Source of the DNA: Cyrtodaria siliqua
Taxonomy: Eukaryota; Mollusca; Bivalvia; Adapedonta; Hiatellidae
NCBI GenBank assembly: GCA_037043455.1
Contig: JAWPHD010000131.1
Location: 496,001 to 560,000, forward strand
Reading direction: 5' to 3'
DNA length: 64,000 nucleotides
The notes under the pieces are model-generated. The model was not told the DNA's origin. It searched no databases and saw nothing but the letters and a program-made list of their open reading frames with translations. Position numbers and translations under genes: made by a program. Position 1 is the first letter of the stretch; each line of letters opens with the position of its first letter. This document shows positions 12,340 through 22,300 of this stretch, one piece after another.

Positions 12340-13365
12340 AACAGGCAGTTATGGTCCAAAATCGATGGTACAAGTCCAGGTCATAAATCCGCAAAACAAT
12401 CATGCACGTGGAACACAAAGATAATATGCGCAACTAGGCTTGGTACTGAACATCCTTGCCAAGTTTCATGGAAATCCTGCAGGAGAACTAGTCCGGACAG
12501 TCCGTGTATTAAAACCTTTAAGGGGGCCATTACTCTGCCCAAAATCATTCAACCGAAACACGGTGATGATATGCATAACTGGGCTTGGTACTGATCATCC
12601 CTGCAGTTACGTTGAAATCCGGCCAGGGGTTAAGGAAAACTAGTCCGGGCAAAGTTTGTGTATTTAAACCTTTAAACGGTCAAACTCCGCCAAAAATCCC
12701 ATAACCGAAACATGGTGACGATATGCACAACTAGGTTTAGTACTGATCATCCCTGCAAAGTTTTGTTGAAATTCGGCCAGGAGTTAAGAACTAGTCCGGA
12801 CACAAGTTTGTGTATTAAAGGGCCATAACTCCGCTAAAAATCACTCAACCGGAACATGGCGACGATATGCATAACGAGGCTTGGTACTGCTCATCCCTGT
12901 AAAGTGGCCAGTGGTTAAGGAGAACTAGTCCGGACAAAGTTTGTGTATTAAAACCTTTAATGGGCCATAATTTCGCAAAAAATCACTCAACCGGAACACG
13001 GCGAAGACATGCATAACTAGGCTTGTTACTAATCAGCCCTGCAAAGTGTCGTTGAAATCCGGCCAGGGGTTAAGGAGAACTAGCCCGGAAAAAGTGTGTA
13101 TTAAAAATTTCAAAGGGCCACAACTCCGTCAATTGAACTGAATTGGGGTTATAAGGCGCACCAACACATTACAGGTTATATGGCGCCTAACAGGCATGAA
13201 CTTGCCAGGCTCATCTTCCATGTACATCGAGATAAAATATGGAAAATGGGCCTAGAACCTTCTCAACTCCGTCAAAAATCACTCAATCGGAACATGGTGA
13301 TGATATGCGCAACTAGGCTTGGTACTGATCATCCCTGCAACATTCCCCCTGAATCATTTAACTTT
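12340..13365. repeat. degenerate ~130-150 bp tandem repeat
   Basis: About six units, each with GGCCATAACTCCGC, AATCACTCAACCGGAACA, ACTAGGCTTGGTACTGATCA and GGTTAAGGAGAACTAGTCCGG in that order. One unit is interrupted near 13130-13200 by unrelated sequence. Open frames here are repeat artefacts. Confidence 0.85.
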
Positions 13366-13370
13366 TGAGT

Positions 13371-13879
13371 CACAGACATATTAATAAACAGATAGGAAAC
13401 TTCCTATCTTAACCAATGAAGTAACCAAAATATCACGTGGCATCTTAACTTTTCCTTCTATCTTCTCTCTCAATTATTCACCGATTTTGATGAGAATACA
13501 TCCAAAAGATTCATAGTGAATAGCAAAATGGTATTATAATAATTTATGTTTATTTTCAAAATAAGAAATTGTATAAAAAAATGTTTAAAGTTTAAAATGT
13601 CATCATTTTTCGCTTTTTTCTTAAAAATCAATGTTTTGACATAGTCAAAGTTTCCATCAAACTCCTTTTTTGCTCTCAATGTAAGAGAAAACAAAATACT
13701 ATCATTAGAAAGAATATTAAATTTGTGATGGTATTTGGCTTGAATGAAACTTGTATCTATAAAACTCTTCATGATATGTGTGTTTAAAGTTGGGAAATAT
13801 TTTGTGAAATTTTCGAACTGTGCCACTTGAAATTTACACAATTTTTATAGTGTCCAATCTATTTGTTATTAGGTCTGTG
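13371..13879. mobile_element. 509-bp MITE, family B
   Basis: Starts CACAGAC and ends TTTGTTATTAGGTCTGTG. It is flanked by a perfect 7-bp duplication TTTGAGT (13364-13370 and 13880-13886). A second copy at 30557-31071 shares both termini and GTGTGTTTAAAGTT near the right end. No transposase is visible, so it is non-autonomous. A 123-residue minus-strand frame inside has no recognisable domain. Confidence 0.85.
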
Positions 13880-14279
13880 TTTGAGTAAATATATCAGTTC
13901 TTAGGTTAAACATGCCATGAACAAAATTAATGCATAATGTATCAAGGTCATAGTGAATGTATTTGAACTTTTCATCATTATTCATTTGAGAAAATGATGG
14001 AATAATAACACTTATTTCCTGAAACAAAATCATGTTCAACCTCTGAATTACATAGCAAACATATTCTGTCATCATAAGGAATTTTCTTATGTCTATCTTC
14101 CTCAACGGCTAACTTATGAGTACTTGTACATAGTTTTACAAAAGAGGAAACTTTAAATCTGTAAGTCCGTTTTTAAATATATACCGTTCACATTCATATT
14201 ATCCTTAACTTTGCTTTATTGAGTCGCCATGCTGGCGCATGGCCGACTCTTTGGAATCGTATATACTGCAATTTCTGAA

Positions 14280-14665
14280 TATGGACTTTTTGGTTGAGGA
14301 GCTTTACCGTTTTCGACAATGTAGTCCCCTTTAACTGCCTCAAATACAACTTAATTTGATAAGGTGACTGACATGAACGTTATGTATACCGAGTAATATA
14401 ACTACTGATTGTGAAATAATGAAATAATTGTAATTGTATACAGTATAAACGTCCTTTTTGTAGATTTACCGAAATATTATGCTCATTAATACACCAATTG
14501 TCGGACGAGGAGCTTTACGCACTTCGAGAATGTAGTTCCTGTAACTGCCTCAAGTATAACTTAATTTCATAAAGTGACCGATATGAACCGAATAATATAA
14601 CTACTGATTGTGAATAATTGTCATTGTATACAGTATATACGTGTCTTTCTTGAAAATGTACTGAA
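14280..14665. repeat. tandem duplication of ~200 bp
   Basis: The segment with GAGGAGCTTTACC, AACTGCCTCAA and TATAACTACTGATTGTGAA occurs twice, at about 14295-14455 and 14507-14645. No gene is seen in 13880-15085. Confidence 0.8.
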
Positions 14666-15085
14666 CTACTATGCGCAATAATAAACGCATAAATATTTTA
14701 TGAAAGGAAAGTTTCAATAGCGTAGTTACCCGGATGTCGAAAACTAATTCATTTCATTTACCCATGTAGTGTTCATTTCCTTGCTGGAATTCAATAAATA
14801 ATAATTATCTCAGTGTATCAACATGAAATTTATTGGAACATACAGTGCTCGAAAAGTAGGATAGCCCGATGCCCGGGGCTCGATTGAATGTTTGTGAAAT
14901 GTTCGGGACGTAAAAAAGCGGCGTCATAGTAGTTCTTGTGGTACATAATTTCAGGATATTTTTTTTTTTTTACATAATCAAATAAGAAAAAATGTCCTTT
15001 ACAAATACATGTTGGTGGAAAAAATATATATATATGTATAGATACAGATATAAAGTATATTTCTATTCATTATTTAAGGTGTAAG

Positions 15086-15514
15086 CAGGGAGTAAGTTAT
15101 AGGGAGGAGAAACGGGCTCGTTTTGCCGATTTATGTTGTCGCGCATGTGTTTCACTACTCCGTGAAAATGACTACTTCCGGTTGTTTCGCGAGTGTGTGG
15201 AAAAACAGCAAATACTTATAAATTATAACACTTACAAATTCAATACAGGTGCTAAATGTAAACATAAGTATTATTTATTCACATTGTGTCCTCTGATACA
15301 GAGCGTGTATTTGTTTGCATGTTTAAAAGCACATTTTACCGGTTCCGTGTAACAAAGATGGCGCCACTCTGCGCCAAATAAAAAATGGTGACAGTGTATA
15401 GCTATTGCAAACGAGATAAGAAGAAGAAGAAGATTTTATTCATAAATCAATAGGCCATAGAGACTACGGGTTATTTAGGCATTAATAATAACAAAAAGTG
15501 AATAGTAAACATAT
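15086..15514. mobile_element. hAT-like MITE, left part (split by the LTR element)
   Basis: Starts CAGGGAGTAAGTTATAGGGA; the inverted counterpart ends at 27926. The terminal inverted repeats match over about 30 bases and again around ACATAAATCG. GTGTAAG flanks both outer ends (15079-15085 and 27927-27933). Without the 11.97-kb insertion the element would be about 870 bp. A CAGGG terminus and a 7-8 bp duplication suggest the hAT superfamily; that class is inference. Confidence 0.8.
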
Positions 15515-15720
15515 TAAAGCAATCTTGCCCTAGATATACATATTATACAGTGATTACAAATGGTAACTCACGTAATCAGAAGTCAGACACAGTCAGATGG
15601 AGGTTTTCCACTGTATTGGGTTGACGTCTGTCTTGTATGAGCTCTGGATTTGTAATGAATTCCAGGCTACAAACCGGAAGTGACGTATTTACCTAGACTG
15701 GTTCTAGCATAATTGCTACA
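15515..15720 (-). repeat. 3' LTR
   Basis: Identical over its whole length to 27275-27480. In sense orientation it begins TGTAGC and ends GCTTTA, so only the 5' end follows the TG..CA rule. Confidence 0.95.
15674..15687 (-). promoter_or_regulatory. CRE/ETS-like motif in LTR
   Basis: The sense strand reads TACGTCACTTCCGG, joining a CRE-like TACGTCA to an ETS-like ACTTCCGG. The same lies at 27434-27447 in the 5' LTR. Motif match only; a TATA-like GTATAATATG occurs further downstream in the LTR. Confidence 0.35.
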
Positions 15721-15740
15721 CACCTCCCCGTTCTCTTTTG
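15721..15740 (-). other. polypurine tract
   Basis: Directly upstream of the 3' LTR the sense strand reads AAAAGAGAACGGGGAGGTG, almost all purine, as expected for the primer of plus-strand DNA synthesis. Confidence 0.85.
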
Positions 15741-15760
15741 TAGAACTTCGTGGAATTCTT

Positions 15761-15840
15761 TGATTACCTGGATTGTGGGCTGAGACAAGCTCTAGTCCTT
15801 TGATTACCTGGATTGTGGGCTGAGACAAGCTCTAGTCCTT
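15761..15840 (-). repeat. 40-bp tandem duplication in the 3' untranslated region
   Basis: Two identical copies of a 40-base unit containing TGATTACCTGGATTGTGGGC. The surrounding 250 bases repeat TTCTAGTCC several times; no coding sequence lies between the third ORF and the LTR. Confidence 0.9.
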
Positions 15841-15973
15841 TGTGAGTCTTCAGCTTGAGAGAAGTATTCTTGTAAACTGGGACTGAATTAGATTCTAGTC
15901 CTAGCCTCTTTTTAGTTTCCTCACCCAGAATGGACTGAAATAAATTCTAGTCCGGGGACTGTACATGTTCTTT

Positions 15974-18900
15974 TTACATGTTCGTCGTTGATTCCTCCAC
16001 GGATGAGGCCACATAGAGTTGTTCCTCATTCACCCTGGAAGTCTGGATAACGACTGAAACTGGTTCTAGTCGTACCCGGGCCACCTGGTATGCCACGTCT
16101 CCAATGTAAGCCGGTGTTGTGACAACCAACCCAATGAGCATGGGTAAATAGGGTGCATCGGTCTCTATGAGGAGTCGATCTTGAGGGACGGCCTTAAGTG
16201 CTTCTCGTTGGGCTTTATTAAACCGAGAAACTTGCCCAGTAAATCCGAAGTAGCAATTCGGAAACGCACTTCTCCATGCTTTTAGCTGGTCCAGGTCCCC
16301 ACCGAAACAGTGTAAATGTATTCCTTGTTCTGGTGGGCAGTGACGCTTTACTATGTCCAGGCAGTGAGTTGAGACTTCTGCCAGATGGTCTCCTCTACTG
16401 CCTCTTATGTGTAAGACTAACACCAGCCTTGGATTGCACAGGCCCAATACCTTTTCCAACGTTCGGGTCTGGTTTTCCCATGTTGTAGAGGGATCGGTAT
16501 AATCTAGACCTACTTCCCCTAAAGCTACCACTTCTGGTTTCATCAGAATTTGGGCCAGACGATCAAATCTTGCCGGGGTAAGTTGCTCGATCTTCTTAGG
16601 ATGAACGCCCACAGCAACTCTCCATTGACTACCTAAACCCCACGGTATGTTCCCATGATTTATTGGGTCACAAAAAACCATTACTCCTCCCACCAGGGTT
16701 GTTGGGTGTTGAGATATTACCTCAGTGCTTTGAGTAACCACTCTCTCTAGGTCCTTCATTGACACGTTTAAGGTCTTAGAAAGACGATCGAGATGAAAGT
16801 GGCTATCAAACGCCTCGTTGTTTCTGCTGGTCAAGAGAGCTGGTTCCGGAGGTTTCGTCTCGGGACTTTGTCGAGCTTGAGGATTTATTCGGGCAACCGG
16901 AGACCTCTTTGCCATTGCTGCGTAGGAGGGCCTGGGTCCCGAAGAGGACACACATGACCCCAAAACGGTTATAGCAGGAAGAGTCCTCGTATACACGGCA
17001 CTTGCAACACTCCCGTCTGTCGTTAGCTCTGAAGGAGACTCAACGAGACTGGGCTCTGTCACAATGACTTCTGTCCTTAATTTGGTAGGTGACCCATCTA
17101 GACTGCCATGATCGGATCTCAGCAAAGCCTCTTCTTCACTCTGGGATGGAATTTCGATGGATCCAGCATTAGGTTTGTCTGGACTATCCTGATAATCCAA
17201 TTCCAGGTCCTTCATGGTGACGTCCGATACAAGAGTTAGATCCTGTACCTGCCTTGGTAGGGGCTCTTCCACAAGGGACAGCTTCAGTCCAGTTGTTGTT
17301 CCACAAGCGAACACAGACTGGGACATCCTTGATAGTGATCCACTTGTGGTTGAAGTCAATGAGACTGGTACTCCTGTAGTAGAAGTCAACACTAGGCTTC
17401 GTTCCTTGGATACCGACTCCTCCTTGGCTGGGGTTTCCTGATTCTCTTCAGAGACGTGTGTTTCCCGATTCTTGGCCTTGGCCCGTCTGATGGGATTAGG
17501 TCGATTCCTTCGGGACTTGCTGAACCCAGGAACAGATTGAGACGCAGTTGTTTGAACTGGTTCAACATCCGGTCCAAAATGCTCCCACATTAGTCTAGAG
17601 TCCGGTCCTGTGAGACGACTCATAAGGAATGACAATGGTCTCCAATGGATGAGCACGGCTGGCGAGTTGACAGGATTCAGTGTAAACTTCCCTGGATCAA
17701 TCCACCCTGCGGCTTGACACAAGCTTAGCATCGCTCTCCCGGTCTCGGGGGTTATAGTAGCTAGCGGGTCAATCCACAGGTTCGTCTCGACAAACCTTAC
17801 CAGTCTCTCTGGAGTTCCATCAGCACCAAGGACCATGGTAGCCAAGAGTTTGAGTCCTAATAGACGGCGCTCCTGAAACGAACGACTACTCAGCATTTCC
17901 GGGGTCTCGAAATCGTGAAACACTACCGGTATGTGTTTAGAGTAAACATGTCGTTTCACTCTGCGGGCATAAATTCCACAATCCTCTAAAGGACAGCAAG
18001 ATCTTCTAATCTTCTTGGCTGGTTCCGTTGGTAGGGGGGAATCTTGTGCCCTCTTGAGTGGAGCTCTTCGATCCTTGTCTATGGGATCATCCAGAGGTCG
18101 TCTTCTACCAGGGTCTACTGGAGATCTCCTAGAAGAATGCGAACCTCTGTGATCCCGGTGTGATTGGCGTCGTGAAATTCGATGAACCTGTTGGGCATAC
18201 CTCCGATCCAAAGGGGAACTTGAACTACTATGGCGTCGTCCTAGATGTTTCCTGGATGGACTTCTCCGGGATGAACGCGAACTTCGTTGTCGTTCATACA
18301 CCGGTGAGTAGTATTTCACTGCCCTCTGTGGCGAACGTGAAACTCTCCGGTCCGGATGAGGACGCACATCTTTTCGGTGTCCCTGGTGTTCCTTAGATTT
18401 CCTGGAGGGATTTCTCCGGTCCATAGGTGGACTCAAAGATCCCCGGTGATCCTTGTTGTAGGAATCTTTTCGACTTTTTCGGCGTTCCCGGTGTTCCCTG
18501 GATGGGCTTCTCCGGTCCCTAGGTGGACTCAAAGATCCCTGGTAGTCCTTGTTGTAGAACACCCGCGTCTCATACCGTTTATGGCTTAATGATCGCCCCT
18601 TTTCCACGACTGGCCGTGATATTCTGAAATCCACCACCAAGGGATTTGGTCCAGTCTTGGGTCTCGGGCCTATAGATCTGTGACCAGTCTCAGCTCTTGG
18701 TATGATGGACTTCTTCTTTGGTATAGATGCCTCCCTTGGCAACAGATAATCCCGAAGGAGGGAGGGAGAGGTCTCGCATGCCCGTGAAATCATGATCGGT
18801 TTTGCTCGAGCAGGTGAAACGCTGTACCCTTCCCTTGTTTGTGGTATCCGGATATCTATTTCCATCTCAGATACCTTACCGGTTGGATTAGTGTCAGCCT

Positions 18901-19372
18901 CGGCATCCTTTGGTCTAGTGACGGTCGCTGATCTAGAGACGATGGTCGCTAGATCAGCAACTCGCTGTGGCACTGACTGTTGTTTTGGTTGATCGCTGAC
19001 TTTCGCATCAGCCTCCTGGGTTCTACCGGCGGTCGCTGGTTTAGCAACTCGCTGTTTAGTTGACCGCTGCTTAGGTTGGCCGATGTCCTTTGGAATAGGA
19101 AAATTGTCCTTTATTTCCTTCCGGCTCAGAAATATCTCACATGCCCATTGGAAGTCTCGTATCCATGGCACATATTTCCTCTCTACGGCCAGACCATATT
19201 GCCCTTTGGCCAGCTGCAAGTAGGACGCTGTGGATATGCCTCTGATCATTCCTAGGTCCCTGGCTAACTGTACCGCAGGCACGAGAATCCCTCTGGAGGT
19301 TGAAGACCGGATGTCCTTCTCTCCCTTTGACATCACCCGCTTCCAGTCTTCATCCTTCGGGACCTCCATCAT
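15974..19372 (-). CDS. retrotransposon third ORF: RS-rich protein with C-terminal TatD-family nuclease domain
   Basis: A 1132-residue ORF in the position where retroviruses carry env. Residues 1-100 form a lysine/arginine-rich segment of unknown fold; 270-430 are RS/SR-dipeptide rich as in splicing regulators; about 458-480 hold a C-x4-C-x9-H-x4-H zinc-finger-like motif (CPLEDC...KRHVYSKH); 490-610 are probably helical with no known match; 850-1090 are a TatD-type metal-dependent deoxyribonuclease. All expected metal ligands are present: H858 and H860 (DSHFH), E953 (GEVGLD), H988 (LVLH), H1021 (HLHCFGG), D1072 (ETDAPYL). TatD enzymes are 3'-5' exo- and AP-type nucleases. No signal peptide or membrane segment, so not an envelope. 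The ATG lies 19 bases after the pol stop in another frame; reinitiation or a spliced RNA is needed. A TTATTTTAG acceptor-like word lies just upstream. The role in the element is unknown. Confidence 0.93.
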   Translation of the reverse strand: MMEVPKDEDWKRVMSKGEKDIRSSTSRGILVPAVQLARDLGMIRGISTASYLQLAKGQYGLAVERKYVPWIRDFQWACEIFLSRKEIKDNFPIPKDIGQPKQRSTKQRVAKPATAGRTQEADAKVSDQPKQQSVPQRVADLATIVSRSATVTRPKDAEADTNPTGKVSEMEIDIRIPQTREGYSVSPARAKPIMISRACETSPSLLRDYLLPREASIPKKKSIIPRAETGHRSIGPRPKTGPNPLVVDFRISRPVVEKGRSLSHKRYETRVFYNKDYQGSLSPPRDRRSPSREHRERRKSRKDSYNKDHRGSLSPPMDRRNPSRKSKEHQGHRKDVRPHPDRRVSRSPQRAVKYYSPVYERQRSSRSSRRSPSRKHLGRRHSSSSSPLDRRYAQQVHRISRRQSHRDHRGSHSSRRSPVDPGRRRPLDDPIDKDRRAPLKRAQDSPLPTEPAKKIRRSCCPLEDCGIYARRVKRHVYSKHIPVVFHDFETPEMLSSRSFQERRLLGLKLLATMVLGADGTPERLVRFVETNLWIDPLATITPETGRAMLSLCQAAGWIDPGKFTLNPVNSPAVLIHWRPLSFLMSRLTGPDSRLMWEHFGPDVEPVQTTASQSVPGFSKSRRNRPNPIRRAKAKNRETHVSEENQETPAKEESVSKERSLVLTSTTGVPVSLTSTTSGSLSRMSQSVFACGTTTGLKLSLVEEPLPRQVQDLTLVSDVTMKDLELDYQDSPDKPNAGSIEIPSQSEEEALLRSDHGSLDGSPTKLRTEVIVTEPSLVESPSELTTDGSVASAVYTRTLPAITVLGSCVSSSGPRPSYAAMAKRSPVARINPQARQSPETKPPEPALLTSRNNEAFDSHFHLDRLSKTLNVSMKDLERVVTQSTEVISQHPTTLVGGVMVFCDPINHGNIPWGLGSQWRVAVGVHPKKIEQLTPARFDRLAQILMKPEVVALGEVGLDYTDPSTTWENQTRTLEKVLGLCNPRLVLVLHIRGSRGDHLAEVSTHCLDIVKRHCPPEQGIHLHCFGGDLDQLKAWRSAFPNCYFGFTGQVSRFNKAQREALKAVPQDRLLIETDAPYLPMLIGLVVTTPAYIGDVAYQVARVRLEPVSVVIQTSRVNEEQLYVASSVEESTTNM

Positions 19373-19382
19373 GGCCGTATAC

Positions 19383-19391
19383 CTAAAATAA
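19383..19391 (-). promoter_or_regulatory. candidate 3' splice site before the third ORF
   Basis: The sense strand reads TTATTTTAG then GTATACGGCC and ATGATGG. The T-rich AG between the pol stop and the ORF start could accept a leader donor and make a subgenomic mRNA. The tract is short; weak on its own. Confidence 0.35.
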
Positions 19392-22300
19392 TTAAGGACT
19401 CGGTTCAGGTCTCACGATTGGGTCAGCCTTACAATTTGGGCAAGCATATTTCCCTAACCGCTTAACCATTTTGCTAGTAACCCCTACGCAAGCCCCGTGA
19501 AACCAATCTAGGCAGTCATCACACTGGACCATTAATTTCCCATCATCTGGCTTTCGGCAAGTACAATACAATTTTTCGTCCTCAAGGGCCCCCGCTTTAT
19601 CTACAGGACGTTCTGCTGTTAAGAGAGTGGGATCTTTCTGAAGTCGGATAATCCACGCAGGCAACTCTCTGTCCGAACAGAACTTCAGGCGATCGTGGTT
19701 TACAACAAATTCCTTGTTTCGGATCTTTACGCGAAACAACGCCGCTGTTATTTTTTCCACAACAATTCCAGGGCCTTTATACTTAGGACAAAGCTTCTTG
19801 CTTGTACCTTTTGTAGATGCTGTGTCCAACACAAACACTGGGTCTCCTACTTTGTATGTTTTCACAAGAACCTTGACATCATAATCTCTTTTCATCCGTT
19901 CTTGTGCTGTCTTGAGAGTTTCTCGGGCTACTTCATGAGCGGTCGTGATTGCCCCTCCCAACTCTTTAACATACTCATCCGGGGATTGTTCTGCCACTGA
20001 TCTGGGTGCTCCTGGAAACAATAAATCTGCTGGCTGGTTCAATTCCCTACCCAACATTAATCTGTTTGGCGTAAATCCGGTCTGACGATTGACCGAGGAC
20101 CTTATAGCTCCCGCCAACTGTGCCAGATGCTTATCCCAGCTGTTTTGGTTACCCACAAAACACCGGACCGCATCCATCAATGTTCTATTGAAACGCTCTA
20201 CCTGGCCGTTTGCGGAGGGCCGGTAAGGAGTGGTTCTAGACTTGTGGATTCCCAAAAGTTTGCAAATTGTGCTGAACAATTGACTTTCAAAGTTCCTACC
20301 TTGGTCGGTATGGATCTGAAATGGATACCCAAATCTGCTGAAGAATTCCGTGACGGCTGCATGGGCGGTTATCTCAGCTGTCTGTGATGGCAAAGGTATG
20401 CATTCTATCCATTTGGTGAACTGGTCTACCATCATCAGCACATACTCATTTCCCTGAGGTGTCTTCGGAAGAGGTCCCATAAAATCTAAATGAACTCTCT
20501 CCATTGGGGCTCCTGCCTGGAAATTTGTGAGAGGGAACCGGCCTAGTCTGTTTCCCCCTTTATTACGGTTGCACAGTCCGCAGGTACCCACATAATTTTT
20601 AATGGCTATAGACATTCCATACCAGTAATATTTTTCTTTGATACGTGCTTTGGTTCTATCCACGCCCTGGTGTCCCGCTGATGGTATATCATGATTGGCG
20701 TGTATCATAACTGTCTGCAATGATTTTGGTACCACTAAAAGGGTTTGACCGTCGAGCAATTTCTTCCATATTACTTGTGACTTCAAGCAGAACACCTCCT
20801 TGTTGATCCAGTAATACTTTGCTGCAGGGCTCGAAGAAAATAGCACATCCTCCTCTGGGATTTTCTGCTGTTCCAACCAGGCAGCTATTAACTTCAAATC
20901 AGTGTCCTCTTGTTGTTCTTTTAGAATATCCCAGTCATCATTGTCTAAAGTTACGCTTTTCACCTGCTGTTCAGGCCATGTAGTCTTGATCTGTATGACC
21001 TGACCTTTTATTTCTTCTCCTTGGAACACTGTGCGTTTGGAACCAGTCGCAAGTGGTTTGACATCGTCCACCGTCTCTGCAAAGTCTGACCAGTTTCTAT
21101 GTGCTTTCTCACAATACTTGCAAGGATAACATGGCAAGTCTGCTAGCTTCATACCCAGCCTGTATTCGGGACAGACCGCGTCTTCTTCTGGTCGTCTAGA
21201 CAGGGCATCTGCATTTCCATGTTTCTTTCCAGGGTGGTGTTCTATGACCAGGTGATATTGACTCAGCTCCTCAATCCATCTGGCCAGTTGCCCTTGGGGT
21301 TCTTTGAAGTTGAGAAGCCAGGTCAGACTACTATGATCTGTTCGCACCGTGAACTCTCTACCTAATAGATAATGTCTATATTGTCTTGTAAATCGCACAA
21401 CTGCTAACAGTTCCTTTCTAGTCACACAATACCGTCTTTGTTCATGGGATAGTGATAAACTGCCGAAACAAATCACTTTTTCTAGGCCAGCTTGAAGTTG
21501 TAACAGCTCTGCACCTATGGCTACCTCGGACGCATCTGTATCCAGGATGAAATAGTCAGTTTTATTCGGGAGTGCCAACACTGGTGTTGTTGTTAATGCT
21601 CTCTTGATGTTTATAAAAGCAACTTCCTGTGCCTCTCCCCACTCAAACTTATTCTTCCCTGTAATGCTGTACAAAGGCGCTGCCAGATGAGCAAAATCTT
21701 TAATGAAGCTCCTGTGGTAATTTACCAATCCCAGAAATTGTTCAACCTGTTTTGTATTTTTGGGTACGGACCAATCCTGTACAGCTTTGATATGACTTTC
21801 TCCTAATGCTAAACCCTCTGGTCCAACCATTCTTCCCAGGAATTCTACCTTTATTTGGAATAGGACACATTTACGGGGTTTTAATTTTAGTCGAAAGGTT
21901 CTAAATCGTTCCAGCACTTTTCTGAGATTCTTTAAATGCTCAGCAAAGATCCTACCCAAAACTAAGATGTCGTCAAGGAATGCGAGGACAATATCCCAAT
22001 TCAAACCTCTTAGAACTAAGTTCATCACTCGACAATAGGTAGCCGGGGCGTTGGTCAATCCGAACGGCATCCGAACAAACTCATATAATCCATACTTCGT
22101 ACAAAAAGCAGTCTTCTTCCGGTCCTCCGGTTTTAATTTGACCTGCCAATAAGCGGAGTTAGCGACGAGTTTGGAAAATAATGTGTTACCCGCCAGAGTG
22201 TCTAGACAGTCGTCTACTAGTGGCAATGGGAAAACATCCTTGACTGTTACAGCATTGAGGGCTCTGTAGTCTACACACCACCTGACGCTCCCATCTCGTT

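Noticed and set aside
11917..12643. Short frames of 67-93 codons
   Set aside because: No domain; partly in the ~150-bp tandem repeat.
13470..14105. Minus frames of 123 and 78 codons
   Set aside because: They lie in or beside a MITE, are AT-rich and have no domain.
15974..19372. Third ORF as an envelope gene
   Set aside because: No signal peptide, no membrane helix and no glycoprotein features; the C-terminus is a TatD nuclease.
15974..19372. TatD ORF as a host gene lying by chance between LTRs
   Set aside because: Same strand, 19 bases from pol, intronless, with the polypurine tract and LTR directly downstream.
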